NCBI GenBank assembly: GCA_964400515.1
Contig: CAYNTJ010000006.1
Location: 62,001-126,000 of the forward strand
Direction: 5' to 3'
Length of the DNA: 64,000 nt
Origin: JAAYHV01 sp964400515
Lineage (GTDB): Bacteria > Bacillota > Clostridia > Peptostreptococcales > Anaerovoracaceae
In this document: in pieces, positions 9,113 through 17,901 of the stretch
Layout of the letters: every line of letters begins with the position of its first letter
Position numbering within the stretch: the stretch's first letter is position 1
Made by a program: the position numbers and the translations under genes
Notes under the pieces: model-generated
Database searches by the model: none
Seen by the model: the letters and a program-made list of their open reading frames with translations, nothing else
What the model was told of the DNA's origin: nothing

Positions 9113-10192
9113 ATGAAAAAAGCATTAGTATTATTATTGGCACTAAGTATGGTTTTATGCTTCTTCGGTTGCGGAAGCAGCGATACTCCTGAAGAAACAG
9201 AAACAGATACTTATGAAGTAGCAATGATTACTGACATTGGCACCATCGATGATAAATCATTTAACCAAGGAACTTGGGAAGGTGTTGAAGAGTTTGCTAT
9301 GGATAATGGCTTGACTTACAAGTATTATCAACCTACAGAAGACTCTTTCGATGGTAGAATGGAGCAAATTGACCTTGCTGTAAACAATGGAGCTAAGGTA
9401 ATTGCAACTCCTGGATTCCTGTTTGAAGATGTTATCTATTCCGCACAGGATAAATATCCTGATGTAAAATTCATCTTAATTGATGGTAATCCACATGATG
9501 CAGACTATAACTATGAAACTAAAGATAATGCAGTTGGAATAACATTTGCTGAACAAGAAGCAGGTTATTTAGCTGGTTATGCTGCAGTTAAAGAAGGTTA
9601 TACTAAACTTGGATTTATGGGTGGTATGGCTGTTCCTGCAGTAGTTAGATACGGTTATGGATTTGTTCAAGGCGCAAACGATGCGGCAGCTGAAATGGAC
9701 ATTGATGTAGAAATGAAATACCACTATACCGGTGGATTCATTGCATCCCCTGATATTCAGACTAAGGCAGCTGGTTGGTATGCAGCCGGTACTGAAGTTA
9801 TTTTCTCTTGCGGCGGAGCAATCTTTGACTCTATAAGTGCTGCAGCAGAATCTAGTGAAGCTGATGTTATTGGTGTAGACGTAGATCAAAGTTCTCAATC
9901 TGCTACAGTAATCACTTCTGCAATGAAGGGACTAAAAGAGGCTGTTGTTAAAGCATTAGATGCTTATTTAGCTGACGAATTCCCTGGCGGAGAAGCATGG
10001 GTATTAGGAGCAAGCGAAAATGCAGTTGGTCTTCCTATGGAAAGTTCTCTATTTGAAACATTTACTCAGGATGATTATGATGCAGTATTTGCAAAATTAG
10101 TAGCTGCTGAAATCGAAATTCCTGTAGACACTGATTATGAATCTGCTGATATGATTGATGTAACAAATGTTACAGTTGAATCTGTAGAGTAA
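9113..10192 (+). CDS. BMP-family substrate-binding lipoprotein (nucleoside ABC importer)
   Basis: A secreted lipoprotein of 359 residues with a typical signal sequence and lipobox (FFGC, cysteine at about 20), so it is anchored on the outer face of the membrane. The rest is a periplasmic-binding-protein fold of the BMP/PnrA/NupN family: AMITDIGTIDDKSFNQGTWE near the start, then TPGFLFEDV, and GVDVDQS. Members bind purine nucleosides for an ABC importer. The matching ATPase and permeases are 5 kb downstream (15215-18860), separated by the glutamine-type cassette, so the two parts have separate promoters. AGGAGG lies well placed before the ATG. Confidence 0.9.
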   Translation: MKKALVLLLALSMVLCFFGCGSSDTPEETETDTYEVAMITDIGTIDDKSFNQGTWEGVEEFAMDNGLTYKYYQPTEDSFDGRMEQIDLAVNNGAKVIATPGFLFEDVIYSAQDKYPDVKFILIDGNPHDADYNYETKDNAVGITFAEQEAGYLAGYAAVKEGYTKLGFMGGMAVPAVVRYGYGFVQGANDAAAEMDIDVEMKYHYTGGFIASPDIQTKAAGWYAAGTEVIFSCGGAIFDSISAAAESSEADVIGVDVDQSSQSATVITSAMKGLKEAVVKALDAYLADEFPGGEAWVLGASENAVGLPMESSLFETFTQDDYDAVFAKLVAAEIEIPVDTDYESADMIDVTNVTVESVE

Positions 10193-10202
10193 TTAATTAT
10201 TT

Positions 10203-10230
10203 AAATGGGCGCTCAGCGCCCATTTTTTTT
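10203..10230 (+). terminator. Terminator after the BMP lipoprotein gene
   Basis: AAATGGGCGC (10203-10212) pairs with GCGCCCATTT (10216-10225) around TCA, followed by T residues. Confidence 0.9.
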
Positions 10231-10241
10231 GGGAGAGATTT

Positions 10242-11537
10242 ATGTTTAACCAACATGAAAAAAATGATAAATATAACAAGAATTTAAGACCCTTGGTTTT
10301 ATCTTTGATAGTGGCGCTTACATCTTCAATAAATTTCAATGTATTTGGCTATGGTTTTATAGTAGCATTGTCGGTTATAATGCTAGAGGTTTTTTTGTAT
10401 GTCTATAAAGATATTTCTTTAATTAAAATGACGATTTTTACAGCAATGCCGTCTCCGGGATTTAGACTTATTATGACATCACTTATGAACGGAGGAATCG
10501 GAATTGTAATTAAAGATGTAATGCCTGATGTTACTTTTTTTCTATCCTTTGGTATCGTTTTTATGATAATGAATCACTTGATAGATCGTGGACAGGGGAT
10601 AGTTAATTATTTAGTGATTATATTCTTTTCTGATATGATTTCCAATGTGGTGGAGCTTACCGTAAGGGAAATAATCTTTGATAAAAACTTGCTTTTGGTG
10701 TCTTCGTTTAGCATAATAATGATCATAGCATTTATAAGAACTATGATAATTGCAACTATAATCATATGTATCAATGCCAACAGTGCATTAATACTAAAAA
10801 AGGAACATGATGAGGAGTACAAAAGGCTTGTTATTTTATACTCTGTTTTTGAAAGTGAATTATACATAATGAATAAAAATGCCGTTGAAATAGAGGATAT
10901 AATGAAGAAGGCATATATATTGCATAATGAATTAAAGAATTATGATGTACCAAAGGAACTGGCAGATATTTCATTGGATATTTCCAAGGATGCCCATGAA
11001 ATAAAGGGGGATTATAAAAGATCCCTTGATGTACTTAGAAATAATTTTATCAGAAACTATATTGACAATCCCATATTGATTAATGATCTAGTACAAATAA
11101 TAAAAACGGATGTTTTGCATAGGATTAACACAGAAAATTTGGATATTGTTTTTACGACAAGTACCAAGGTCAACTTCATTGTATCTAAACACTATGAATT
11201 GGTTGCAATAATTCGTAACTTAATTAACAATAGCATGGAAGCAATAGATAAAAAGCACGGTAAAATAAATTTACTTATATATGAAAAAGATGACTGCTAT
11301 ATCATAGAAGTGGGGAACACCGGAAGCAGTATACCAAAGGAAGATTTACCTCATATATTTAAACATGGATTTTCATCTAAATTTAATGAAGTTACAGGGG
11401 ATATCCAAAGGGGAATAGGCCTTGTTATAGTTAAAGATTATGTTGAGGAACATTTTAATGGTACTATTGACGTGAAAATACAAGAGGGGTATACTAATTT
11501 TGTTATAAAAATGCCAAAGGAAGTGTTTAAAGGATAA
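10242..11537 (+). CDS. Membrane sensor histidine kinase, GlnK-like
   Basis: A 431-residue sensor kinase. The first ~190 residues hold about five or six membrane segments. The kinase half has a likely phospho-acceptor H252 in KDAHEIKGDYKR (the HEIK-DY type rather than the classical H-box), an N-box (IIRNLINNSMEAI), G1 (EVGNTGSSI), an F-box (IFKHGFSSK) and G2 (GIGLVIVKDYVEEH). Its partner regulator starts three bases after its stop and has a GlnL-like arrangement. The next gene encodes an AGCS symporter. In B. subtilis the GlnK-GlnL pair controls glutaminase and the AGCS-type glutamine transporter GlnT, so a glutamine- or amino-acid-sensing role is inferred. Confidence 0.85.
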   Translation: MFNQHEKNDKYNKNLRPLVLSLIVALTSSINFNVFGYGFIVALSVIMLEVFLYVYKDISLIKMTIFTAMPSPGFRLIMTSLMNGGIGIVIKDVMPDVTFFLSFGIVFMIMNHLIDRGQGIVNYLVIIFFSDMISNVVELTVREIIFDKNLLLVSSFSIIMIIAFIRTMIIATIIICINANSALILKKEHDEEYKRLVILYSVFESELYIMNKNAVEIEDIMKKAYILHNELKNYDVPKELADISLDISKDAHEIKGDYKRSLDVLRNNFIRNYIDNPILINDLVQIIKTDVLHRINTENLDIVFTTSTKVNFIVSKHYELVAIIRNLINNSMEAIDKKHGKINLLIYEKDDCYIIEVGNTGSSIPKEDLPHIFKHGFSSKFNEVTGDIQRGIGLVIVKDYVEEHFNGTIDVKIQEGYTNFVIKMPKEVFKG

Positions 11538-11539
11538 CT

Positions 11540-12385
11540 ATGAGATACTATATTGTTGATGATAATTTTACTGTGGTTAAAAGCTTAGAAAAAATAGTGG
11601 AGACAAAAGAATTAGGTGAAGTCGTGGGGTTTAATACAGATCCCGGTGAAGCAATACTGGAAATATTAAAAATGAATCCTGATATTGTTTTGGTAGATCT
11701 TTTAATGGCAAAGATGGACGGAATATCCTTAGTAAAGACTATTAAGGATCAAAAGCCTGAATTAACCTTTGCTATGATATCACAGGTGGCGGATAAAGAG
11801 ATGGTTGCCAATGCATATAAGGCAGGGGTGGAGTTTTTTATTAATAAACCCGTAAATATAATTGAAGTGGAAAGTGTGCTTAAAAAGGTTTGTGAGAATA
11901 AAAAAATGGAGAATGTGGTTAATAATATCAAAGGGGTAATGGATTCTGTTAATAGTGTTAACAGAATCCATCATTCAAATACAGACAAACTAAACTCTAT
12001 TAAAACATTTTTAAGCATAATAGGACTCCTTGGAGAGACAGGAACAGAAGATATATTAGGGCTATGCGGATATTTAATTGATAACAATATTTATTATTCC
12101 AAGGCTGCATTGGTTGATTACAGTAAGTTAATTGATGAAAACATAAAAAATGTCGAGCAAAGGGTAAGGAGGGCAATTAAAAGAGGAATGAACAATGTTG
12201 CCCACACATTGACGGATGACTATGGCAGTGATGTTATAAGGGAATATTCCGGTTATGTTTATGAATATAAAAGTGTTAAGGAAGAAATGGAGTTGATATT
12301 GGGAAAGAGCGAATTCGGAGGAAGGGTAAATGTTTCGAAATTCTTTGACGGCCTCTTAGCCTATAGGGAATTAGAAATAAAATGA
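11540..12385 (+). CDS. Response regulator with GlnL/YcbB-like C-terminal domain
   Basis: A 281-residue regulator. The receiver domain (1-115) has the acidic pair D7/D8, phospho-acceptor D53 in VLVDLL, and K103 in INKP. The C-terminal ~150 residues are helical and end with an ISGLL-like fold region (SIKTFLSIIGLLGETG..., then RVRRAIKRGMNNVAHT) that I associate with the YcbB DNA-binding domain of B. subtilis GlnL. It is not a LuxR, OmpR or LytTR type. It is coupled to the kinase gene before it. The likely target is the AGCS symporter gene that follows, which carries three TTTTGA repeats upstream. Confidence 0.85.
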   Translation: MRYYIVDDNFTVVKSLEKIVETKELGEVVGFNTDPGEAILEILKMNPDIVLVDLLMAKMDGISLVKTIKDQKPELTFAMISQVADKEMVANAYKAGVEFFINKPVNIIEVESVLKKVCENKKMENVVNNIKGVMDSVNSVNRIHHSNTDKLNSIKTFLSIIGLLGETGTEDILGLCGYLIDNNIYYSKAALVDYSKLIDENIKNVEQRVRRAIKRGMNNVAHTLTDDYGSDVIREYSGYVYEYKSVKEEMELILGKSEFGGRVNVSKFFDGLLAYRELEIK

Positions 12386-12395
12386 AAAATATGTG

Positions 12396-12436
12396 AAGCG
12401 AAATTCATCAAAATTTCGCTTTCTTTATTTTTTTTT
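12396..12436 (+). terminator. Terminator after the two-component pair
   Basis: AAGCGAAATT (12396-12405) pairs with AATTTCGCTT (12412-12421), then a T-rich stretch. The T-rich stretch merges into the triple repeat before the symporter. Confidence 0.75.
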
Positions 12437-12458
12437 GAGTTTTTTTGAGTTTTTTTGA
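12433..12458 (+). promoter_or_regulatory. Triple direct repeat TTTTGA, candidate GlnL-type operator
   Basis: TTTTGA occurs at 12433-12438, 12443-12448 and 12453-12458, exactly 10 bases (one helical turn) apart, i.e. TTTTGA-N4-TTTTGA-N4-TTTTGA. The last copy ends six bases before the -35 of the symporter promoter, a usual place for an activator. The B. subtilis GlnL site, as I recall it, is TTTTGT-N4-TTTTGT, with the same period. Confidence 0.6.
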
Positions 12459-12464
12459 AGTTGC

Positions 12465-12493
12465 TTGTTAGTATTACTTATAGGATTTATTAT
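12465..12493 (+). promoter_or_regulatory. Promoter of the AGCS symporter gene
   Basis: TTGTTA (12465-12470) and TATTAT (12488-12493) with a 17-base spacer, directly downstream of the TTTTGA repeats. Confidence 0.55.
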
Positions 12494-12519
12494 ATATTTG
12501 TTTTTTGAAAGGAGAAATT

Positions 12520-14038
12520 ATGGATTTTGTAAGTTTAACAGGAACTATAAGTGGATATTTATGGGCTTTGCCTTTGGTTTTATTAGCCCTTATAGTAGGA
12601 CTTTATTACTCATTTAGAATGAAGTTCCCCCAAGTAAGATTATTTAAGGACATGCTACACTATTTAACTAAAGGTGGCACTTCCGATGAAGGTATTTCTT
12701 CATTCCAAGGTTTTGCAATGGCCCTCGGCGGTAGAATCGGCGTAGGAAATATTGCAGGTGTTGGTACAGCCATCGCGTTTGGTGGGCCCGGCGCTGTATT
12801 TTGGATGTGGGTTATAGCATTTATTGGTGCTAGCACTGCATATGCAGAATCTGCATTATCACAGGTTTTCAAAGCTAAAATTGGTGGAGAATATCGTGGT
12901 GGCCCTGCCTTCTATATAGAAAAAGGTATGAGAAACAAAACTTTTGGTAAGATCTTTGCTATACTTTTTGCAGTTGCTGCCATCATTGCAAACGGATTTA
13001 CAGGACCTACAATTCAGGCATTTAACGTATCAGAAGCAATGAACAATGCCTGGGGACTAAATACAACAATAGTAGGCGTAGGGCTGGCTGCATTATTTGC
13101 CTTGGTAGTATTCGGAGGAATGAAAAGAATCGGTAATGTTGCAGGAAAAGTTGTACCTGTAATGGCCGGTATATATGTAGTTTTAGCATTAATAATTTTA
13201 GCAATTAATTTCCAAAGAATACCTGAAATGTTTGGCCTTATATTTGGATGTGCATTCAATGTTAATGCATTATACGGCGCAATTTGGGGACAGGCAATAC
13301 TATGGGGAGTTAAGAGGGGGTATCTACTCCAATGAAGCCGGTATGGGCTCCGGAGCCCACGCTTCTGCATCCGCAGAGGTATCCCACCCTGCTAAGCAAG
13401 GTTTGGCTCAATCCTTCTCTGTATATGTTGATACTTTATTAGTATGTACCGCAACTGCGATTATGATTTTATCCACCGGCGCATATAATGTTTACTTAGG
13501 CGATGGATTTATTACTGAAAATACAATCGTAGCAGGTATTGATGCAGGAACAGGATATACGCAAGCAGCCATAGATAGCTGGATTCCGGGACTTGGTTCA
13601 TCGTTTATAGCCGTTGCAATATTCTTCTTTGCATTTACTACATTGTTAAGCTTTGCCTTCTATACGGATGCAAACATCAACTATATTGCCGGTGAATCAA
13701 AGAACAGAAAAGTGTATGTAACTATTATGAGGGTGCTATTAACAGCTATTATTATTTTAGGTGCTGTAACAAAATCTGCAGCAGCATGGAATTTAGCAGA
13801 TATAGGTGTGGGATTAATGTCTTGGGTTAACTTTATAGCTCTTATCTTGTTATCAGGAATTGCTGTTAAGACATTAAAAGATTACGAAAGACAAAAAGGT
13901 CTTGGATTAGATCCTGTATTTGAACCAAAAGATATCGGTATTGATAATGCTGAACTTTGGGATGAAATTGCAGAGAAAAAATATAAAGATCTATTGGAAG
14001 CTAAGCATAAAGCAGAGGGAAACGCTAAGGCTCAATAA
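12520..14038 (+). pseudogene. AGCS-family sodium:alanine/glycine/glutamine symporter, frameshifted
   Basis: A membrane carrier that moves a neutral amino acid with sodium. The first part (from ATG 12520, GGAG before it) contains GRIGVGNIAGVGTAI, the AGCS hallmark. It ends at 13335 in a false tail after GVKRG. The rest continues in the next frame with GIYSNEAGMGSGAHA, the second hallmark, and runs to 14038. Removing one G from the five-G run at 13316-13320 joins the halves into about 505 residues reading KRG-IYSNEAGMGS, the normal family length and order. The cause may be a real mutation or a homopolymer error. The two-component pair before it and its repeat elements suggest glutamine-type transport. 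Confidence 0.85.
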
Positions 14039-14099
14039 TTAATGTTTGAAAGTGTGTTTTAAATAAATAAATAATAATATGACAAAGGAGACTTAAGAA

Positions 14100-15095
14100 A
14101 TGGCCGTAAATTTAAAAGGTAGAAGTTTTTTGACACTGATGGATTTCACTCCACAGGAAATCAGGTATATGCTGGATTTGGCGCATGATTTGAAGGCAAA
14201 AAAGAGAGCAGGAGTAGTAAACAGTTTACTAAAGGGAAAGAATATTTGCCTGTTATTTGAAAAGAGCTCTACCAGAACAAGATGCGCTTTTGAAGTAGCT
14301 GCAATGGATGAAGGTGCAGGAGTAACTTTCTTGGATTCCGGAAGCTCACAAATGGGTAAAAAAGAATCATTGGAAGACACTGCAAAGGTACTGGGAAGAT
14401 TCTATGATGGTATTGAATATAGGGGATACGATCAAAAGGTAGTGGAAGATTTGGCAAAACATGCCGGAGTACCTATTTGGAACGGATTAACAGACGTTGA
14501 TCACCCAACACAGATTTTAGCAGACCTTCTAACAATAGAAGAGCATGTTGCAAAACCTTTAAATAAGGTGAAGGTAGTATTTTGCGGAGATATAAGAAAC
14601 AACATGTCATATGCATGGATGTATGGATGTGCAAAGATGGGAATGCATTATGTTGCATATGGACCTACAGAATTAGCAGAGCAGGTTGACAAAGAAGTAA
14701 TTGCAAAAGCTAATGAAGTTGCAAAAGAAACAGGAGCAGTGATAGAAATAAGATCCGATGCTGAATGCCTTGTGGGAGCAGATGTACTATATACAGATGT
14801 ATGGGCATCCATGGGAGAAGAAGCAGAAATACCAGAAAGAGTAAGAATGCTGACTCCATACAAAGTAACAATGGAAATGATAGAAAAGACAGGAAATCCG
14901 GATGTAATATTTGAACACTGCCTACCTGCATTCCATGATTTTGAAACAAAGATGGCTAATAGCCAGAAGGAATTGGGATATGACATCCGTGAAGTAACCG
15001 ATGAAGTATTCAGATCAAAGCATTCAGTTGTATTTGATGAAGCAGAAAACAGAATGCATACAATAAAAGCAGTTATCGTTGCAACTATTGCGTAA
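14100..15095 (+). CDS. argF: Ornithine carbamoyltransferase
   Basis: Makes citrulline from ornithine and carbamoyl phosphate, or the reverse in arginine fermentation. The 331-residue protein has the carbamoyl-phosphate motif SSTRTR (STRT 57-60), HPTQILADLLT, and the ornithine/carbamoyl-phosphate motif HCLPA (273-277). AAGGAG lies nine bases before the ATG. It stands alone behind the symporter and is closed by a strong terminator. No arcA or arcC is near it, so anabolic (argF) or catabolic (arcB) use cannot be decided; the symbol is therefore tentative between the two. Confidence 0.93.
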   Translation: MAVNLKGRSFLTLMDFTPQEIRYMLDLAHDLKAKKRAGVVNSLLKGKNICLLFEKSSTRTRCAFEVAAMDEGAGVTFLDSGSSQMGKKESLEDTAKVLGRFYDGIEYRGYDQKVVEDLAKHAGVPIWNGLTDVDHPTQILADLLTIEEHVAKPLNKVKVVFCGDIRNNMSYAWMYGCAKMGMHYVAYGPTELAEQVDKEVIAKANEVAKETGAVIEIRSDAECLVGADVLYTDVWASMGEEAEIPERVRMLTPYKVTMEMIEKTGNPDVIFEHCLPAFHDFETKMANSQKELGYDIREVTDEVFRSKHSVVFDEAENRMHTIKAVIVATIA

Positions 15096-15115
15096 ACGAA
15101 ACTCCATAAAGAGAT

Positions 15116-15142
15116 GAGCACCCCTTGGGTGCTCGTTTTTTT
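15116..15142 (+). terminator. Terminator after ornithine carbamoyltransferase
   Basis: GAGCACCC (15116-15123) pairs with GGGTGCTC (15127-15134) around CTT, followed by a T run. Confidence 0.9.
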
Positions 15143-15214
15143 ATTAATTTCTATTTAAATTAATTGAAATTTATAGTATAATAATTAAGATTAATAATTG
15201 AAAGGTAGGAGCCC

Positions 15215-16741
15215 ATGGAATATGTAGTTGAAATGTTAAACATAAGAAAAGAATTTCCCGGAATTGTAGCTAACGACGATGTTAACTTGCAATTGGAAAA
15301 GGGTGAAATACATGCACTGTTAGGAGAAAATGGTGCGGGAAAATCAACACTTATGAGTGTTCTTTTTGGTATGTATCAACCCGAAAAAGGAATTATAAAA
15401 ATGAATGGGACAGAAGTGAGGATAAAAGACCCTAAGGAAGCCAATAAGCTTGGTATAGGGATGGTTCACCAACACTTTAAACTGGTTGAGAACTTTACGG
15501 CATTACAGAATATTATCCTTGGAGTGGAAGATACAAAAAATGGTATTTTACAAATGGATGAAGCTCGTAAAAAAGTAATGGAATTATCAGAGAAATATGG
15601 GCTTATGATAGAACCGGATGAAAATATAGAGGATATCACTGTAGGAATGCAGCAGCGTGTTGAAATTCTAAAGATGCTTTATAGGGAAAATGAAATTTTG
15701 ATATTTGATGAACCTACAGCAGTTCTTACTCCGCAAGAAATTGAAGAGTTAATGTCAATCATGAGAAAGCTGGTTAAGGAAGGCAAATCAATCCTTTTCA
15801 TAACCCATAAGCTTAATGAAATCAAAGAAGTTGCAGATAGGTGTACAGTTCTTAGAAAAGGCAAAGGTATAGGAACTGTTGATGTGAAAACTACATCCAA
15901 GGAAGTTTTATCTGAGATGATGGTGGGCCGTAAGGTTGATTTGGTAGTGGATAAAGGTCCGGCTAAACCTGGGAATAACATATTTGAAGTAAACAATTTA
16001 TCTGTTATAAGCAAAAGGACTAAGAAAAAAGTAGTTAATAACGTGTCCTTTAAGGTAAGAGAGGGAGAGATTGTATGTATAGCTGGTATTGACGGTAACG
16101 GTCAATCGGAGTTGGTATATGCTTTAACCGGAATGGGTCCTTATCATGAAGGGAGTATAAAATTAAATGGCGAGGATATAACCGATAAATCAATAAGACA
16201 TAGGAATGTGGCAGGAATGGCCCATATTCCTGAAGACAGACATAAGGATGGGCTTGTTCTTGATTATAGGTTGTCACAGAATCTTGTTTTGAAAAAATAC
16301 TTTAAAGAAGGCTTCCAAAATCATGGAGTGATCAATTTCAAAAATGTTGACAAGTATGCCAATGAACTCATGGATAAATATGATGTTCGTAGCGGCCAAG
16401 GGATTAACACACTGACAAGAAGTATGTCCGGGGGAAATCAGCAGAAAGCTATAGTGGCAAGAGAAATTGAAGAAAATCCTGATATACTAATTGCAGTTCA
16501 ACCCACAAGGGGGCTTGATGTGGGAGCTATAGAATATATACATAGACAGTTGGTTAAACAGAGGGATGCGGGCAGAGCAATATTGCTTGTTTCTTTGGAA
16601 CTGGACGAAGTAATGAATTTAAGCGACAGGATATTGGTTATTTATGAAGGAGAAATAGTAGCAGAATTGGATCCTGATAAGACGAATATTCAAGAATTGG
16701 GACTTTACATGGCAGGTTCTAAAAGAAATGAGGTGGTGTAA
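15215..16741 (+). CDS. nupO: Nucleoside ABC importer, double ATPase subunit
   Basis: A 508-residue protein with two ABC ATPase domains, as in the sugar/nucleoside importer family (NupO/YufO, RbsA-like). Domain 1 has Walker A GENGAGKST (37-45), a signature in TVGMQQRVEIL and Walker B LIFDEPTAVL. Domain 2 has a degenerate P-loop (AGIDGNGQSE) but a good signature SGGNQQKAIVARE, the usual asymmetry of this family. The stop overlaps the start of the first permease (TAATG). A TATAAT at 15177-15182 lies upstream. It would energise nucleoside uptake with the BMP lipoprotein encoded at 9113-10192. Confidence 0.92.
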   Translation: MEYVVEMLNIRKEFPGIVANDDVNLQLEKGEIHALLGENGAGKSTLMSVLFGMYQPEKGIIKMNGTEVRIKDPKEANKLGIGMVHQHFKLVENFTALQNIILGVEDTKNGILQMDEARKKVMELSEKYGLMIEPDENIEDITVGMQQRVEILKMLYRENEILIFDEPTAVLTPQEIEELMSIMRKLVKEGKSILFITHKLNEIKEVADRCTVLRKGKGIGTVDVKTTSKEVLSEMMVGRKVDLVVDKGPAKPGNNIFEVNNLSVISKRTKKKVVNNVSFKVREGEIVCIAGIDGNGQSELVYALTGMGPYHEGSIKLNGEDITDKSIRHRNVAGMAHIPEDRHKDGLVLDYRLSQNLVLKKYFKEGFQNHGVINFKNVDKYANELMDKYDVRSGQGINTLTRSMSGGNQQKAIVAREIEENPDILIAVQPTRGLDVGAIEYIHRQLVKQRDAGRAILLVSLELDEVMNLSDRILVIYEGEIVAELDPDKTNIQELGLYMAGSKRNEVV

Positions 16742-17901
16742 TGAGTTTAGTTAAGAGAATTGTATCATCTGAAGGCTTTAGTAAAGCTTTGGGATCCGTA
16801 GCGGCTATAATAATAGGACTTTTATTGGGATTGATGGTGCTTATAATTGCTAACCCGGGAAATGCCTTTAATGGTTTTATAACCATTTTGGCGGGGGGCT
16901 TTACCGGTGGCGGAAGAGGCGTTGGCCAAGTCTTATACTTTTCAACACCCCTTATACTTACAGGTCTAAGCGTGGGCTTTGCTTTTAAAACAGGAATGTT
17001 TAATATTGGTGGAGCAGGCCAGTTTGTAATGGGCGCTGTGGCCGCAATATTTGTTGGAGTTTATGTAACTTCGGTACCGGCACCTTTTCACTGGATTTTA
17101 GCATTAATTGCCGCAGCAATAGTTGGCGGCATATGGGGCTTTGTTCCCGGAATGTTAAAGGCTTTATTCAATGTGCATGAAGTAATTTCCACAATAATGA
17201 TGAACTATATAGGAATGTATTTATGTAACTTTATTGTTAAAAACTGGCTATATAACAGCCTTAAGAATATTTCGGTTGATGTGAAATCAACTGCTGTTTT
17301 ACCCAGGGCAGGTCTTGATAAAATTTTTGTGACAATGCATGGTAATTATGCGGATGCGGCAACGATAAACAGTGGATTCATTATTGCCATAGGAGTTGCG
17401 ATATTAATATATTTTGTATTGGAAAAAACAACATTTGGTTATGAATTAAAAGCAGTGGGATTCAACAAGAATGCCAGTAAATTTGCAGGCATGAATGAAA
17501 AAAGAAATATTATGCTTTCCATGACTATAGCAGGTGCCTTAGCTGGTTTAGGCGGAGGCTTGTTGTTCCTGTCAGGTCCCACCGGAAGACATTTACAAGT
17601 GGTTGATGTGTTGGCAATGGAAGGCTTTAACGGTATATCTGTAGCATTGCTGGGGTTATCAAATCCCATTGGAATTATTTTTTCGGCAATATTTATTTCC
17701 TATTTGGCCCAGGGAGGTACTTATCTTCAAACCTACAACTATATGCCGGAGGTAATAGATATTATCGTAGCTGTAATCATTTACTTCAGTGCCTTTTCTC
17801 TTATGTTCAGACAGCTTTTGCCTAAGCTGAAGAAAAAAAGCATGGAAAGACGGGAAATTAAAAAAGAATTATTAAATGAAGAAAAAGGAGGTGGAAAATA
17901 A
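16741..17901 (+). CDS. nupP: Nucleoside ABC importer permease 1
   Basis: A 386-residue inner-membrane protein of the BPD_transp_2 family with about nine or ten hydrophobic segments. The EAA-like loop region reads GYELKAVGFNKNASKFAGMN, and FNIGGAGQFVMGA is typical of this permease class. Its start overlaps the ATPase stop by one base and its stop overlaps the next permease by one base, so the three subunits are translated as a coupled unit. The charged C-terminal tail (RREIKKELLNEEKGGGK) also supplies the ribosome site GGAGG for the next gene. Substrate by family: purine nucleosides. Confidence 0.9.
   Translation: MSLVKRIVSSEGFSKALGSVAAIIIGLLLGLMVLIIANPGNAFNGFITILAGGFTGGGRGVGQVLYFSTPLILTGLSVGFAFKTGMFNIGGAGQFVMGAVAAIFVGVYVTSVPAPFHWILALIAAAIVGGIWGFVPGMLKALFNVHEVISTIMMNYIGMYLCNFIVKNWLYNSLKNISVDVKSTAVLPRAGLDKIFVTMHGNYADAATINSGFIIAIGVAILIYFVLEKTTFGYELKAVGFNKNASKFAGMNEKRNIMLSMTIAGALAGLGGGLLFLSGPTGRHLQVVDVLAMEGFNGISVALLGLSNPIGIIFSAIFISYLAQGGTYLQTYNYMPEVIDIIVAVIIYFSAFSLMFRQLLPKLKKKSMERREIKKELLNEEKGGGK

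Noticed and set aside
13300..13335. Programmed frameshift in the symporter gene
   Set aside because: Restoring the frame needs a skip of one base; no stop-codon pause, rare-codon context or stimulating hairpin is obvious, and a second gene shows the same kind of G-run lesion.
14648..15121. 157-codon open frame on the minus strand
   Set aside because: It lies wholly opposite argF, has no ribosome site and a serine/isoleucine-rich composition typical of an antisense shadow.
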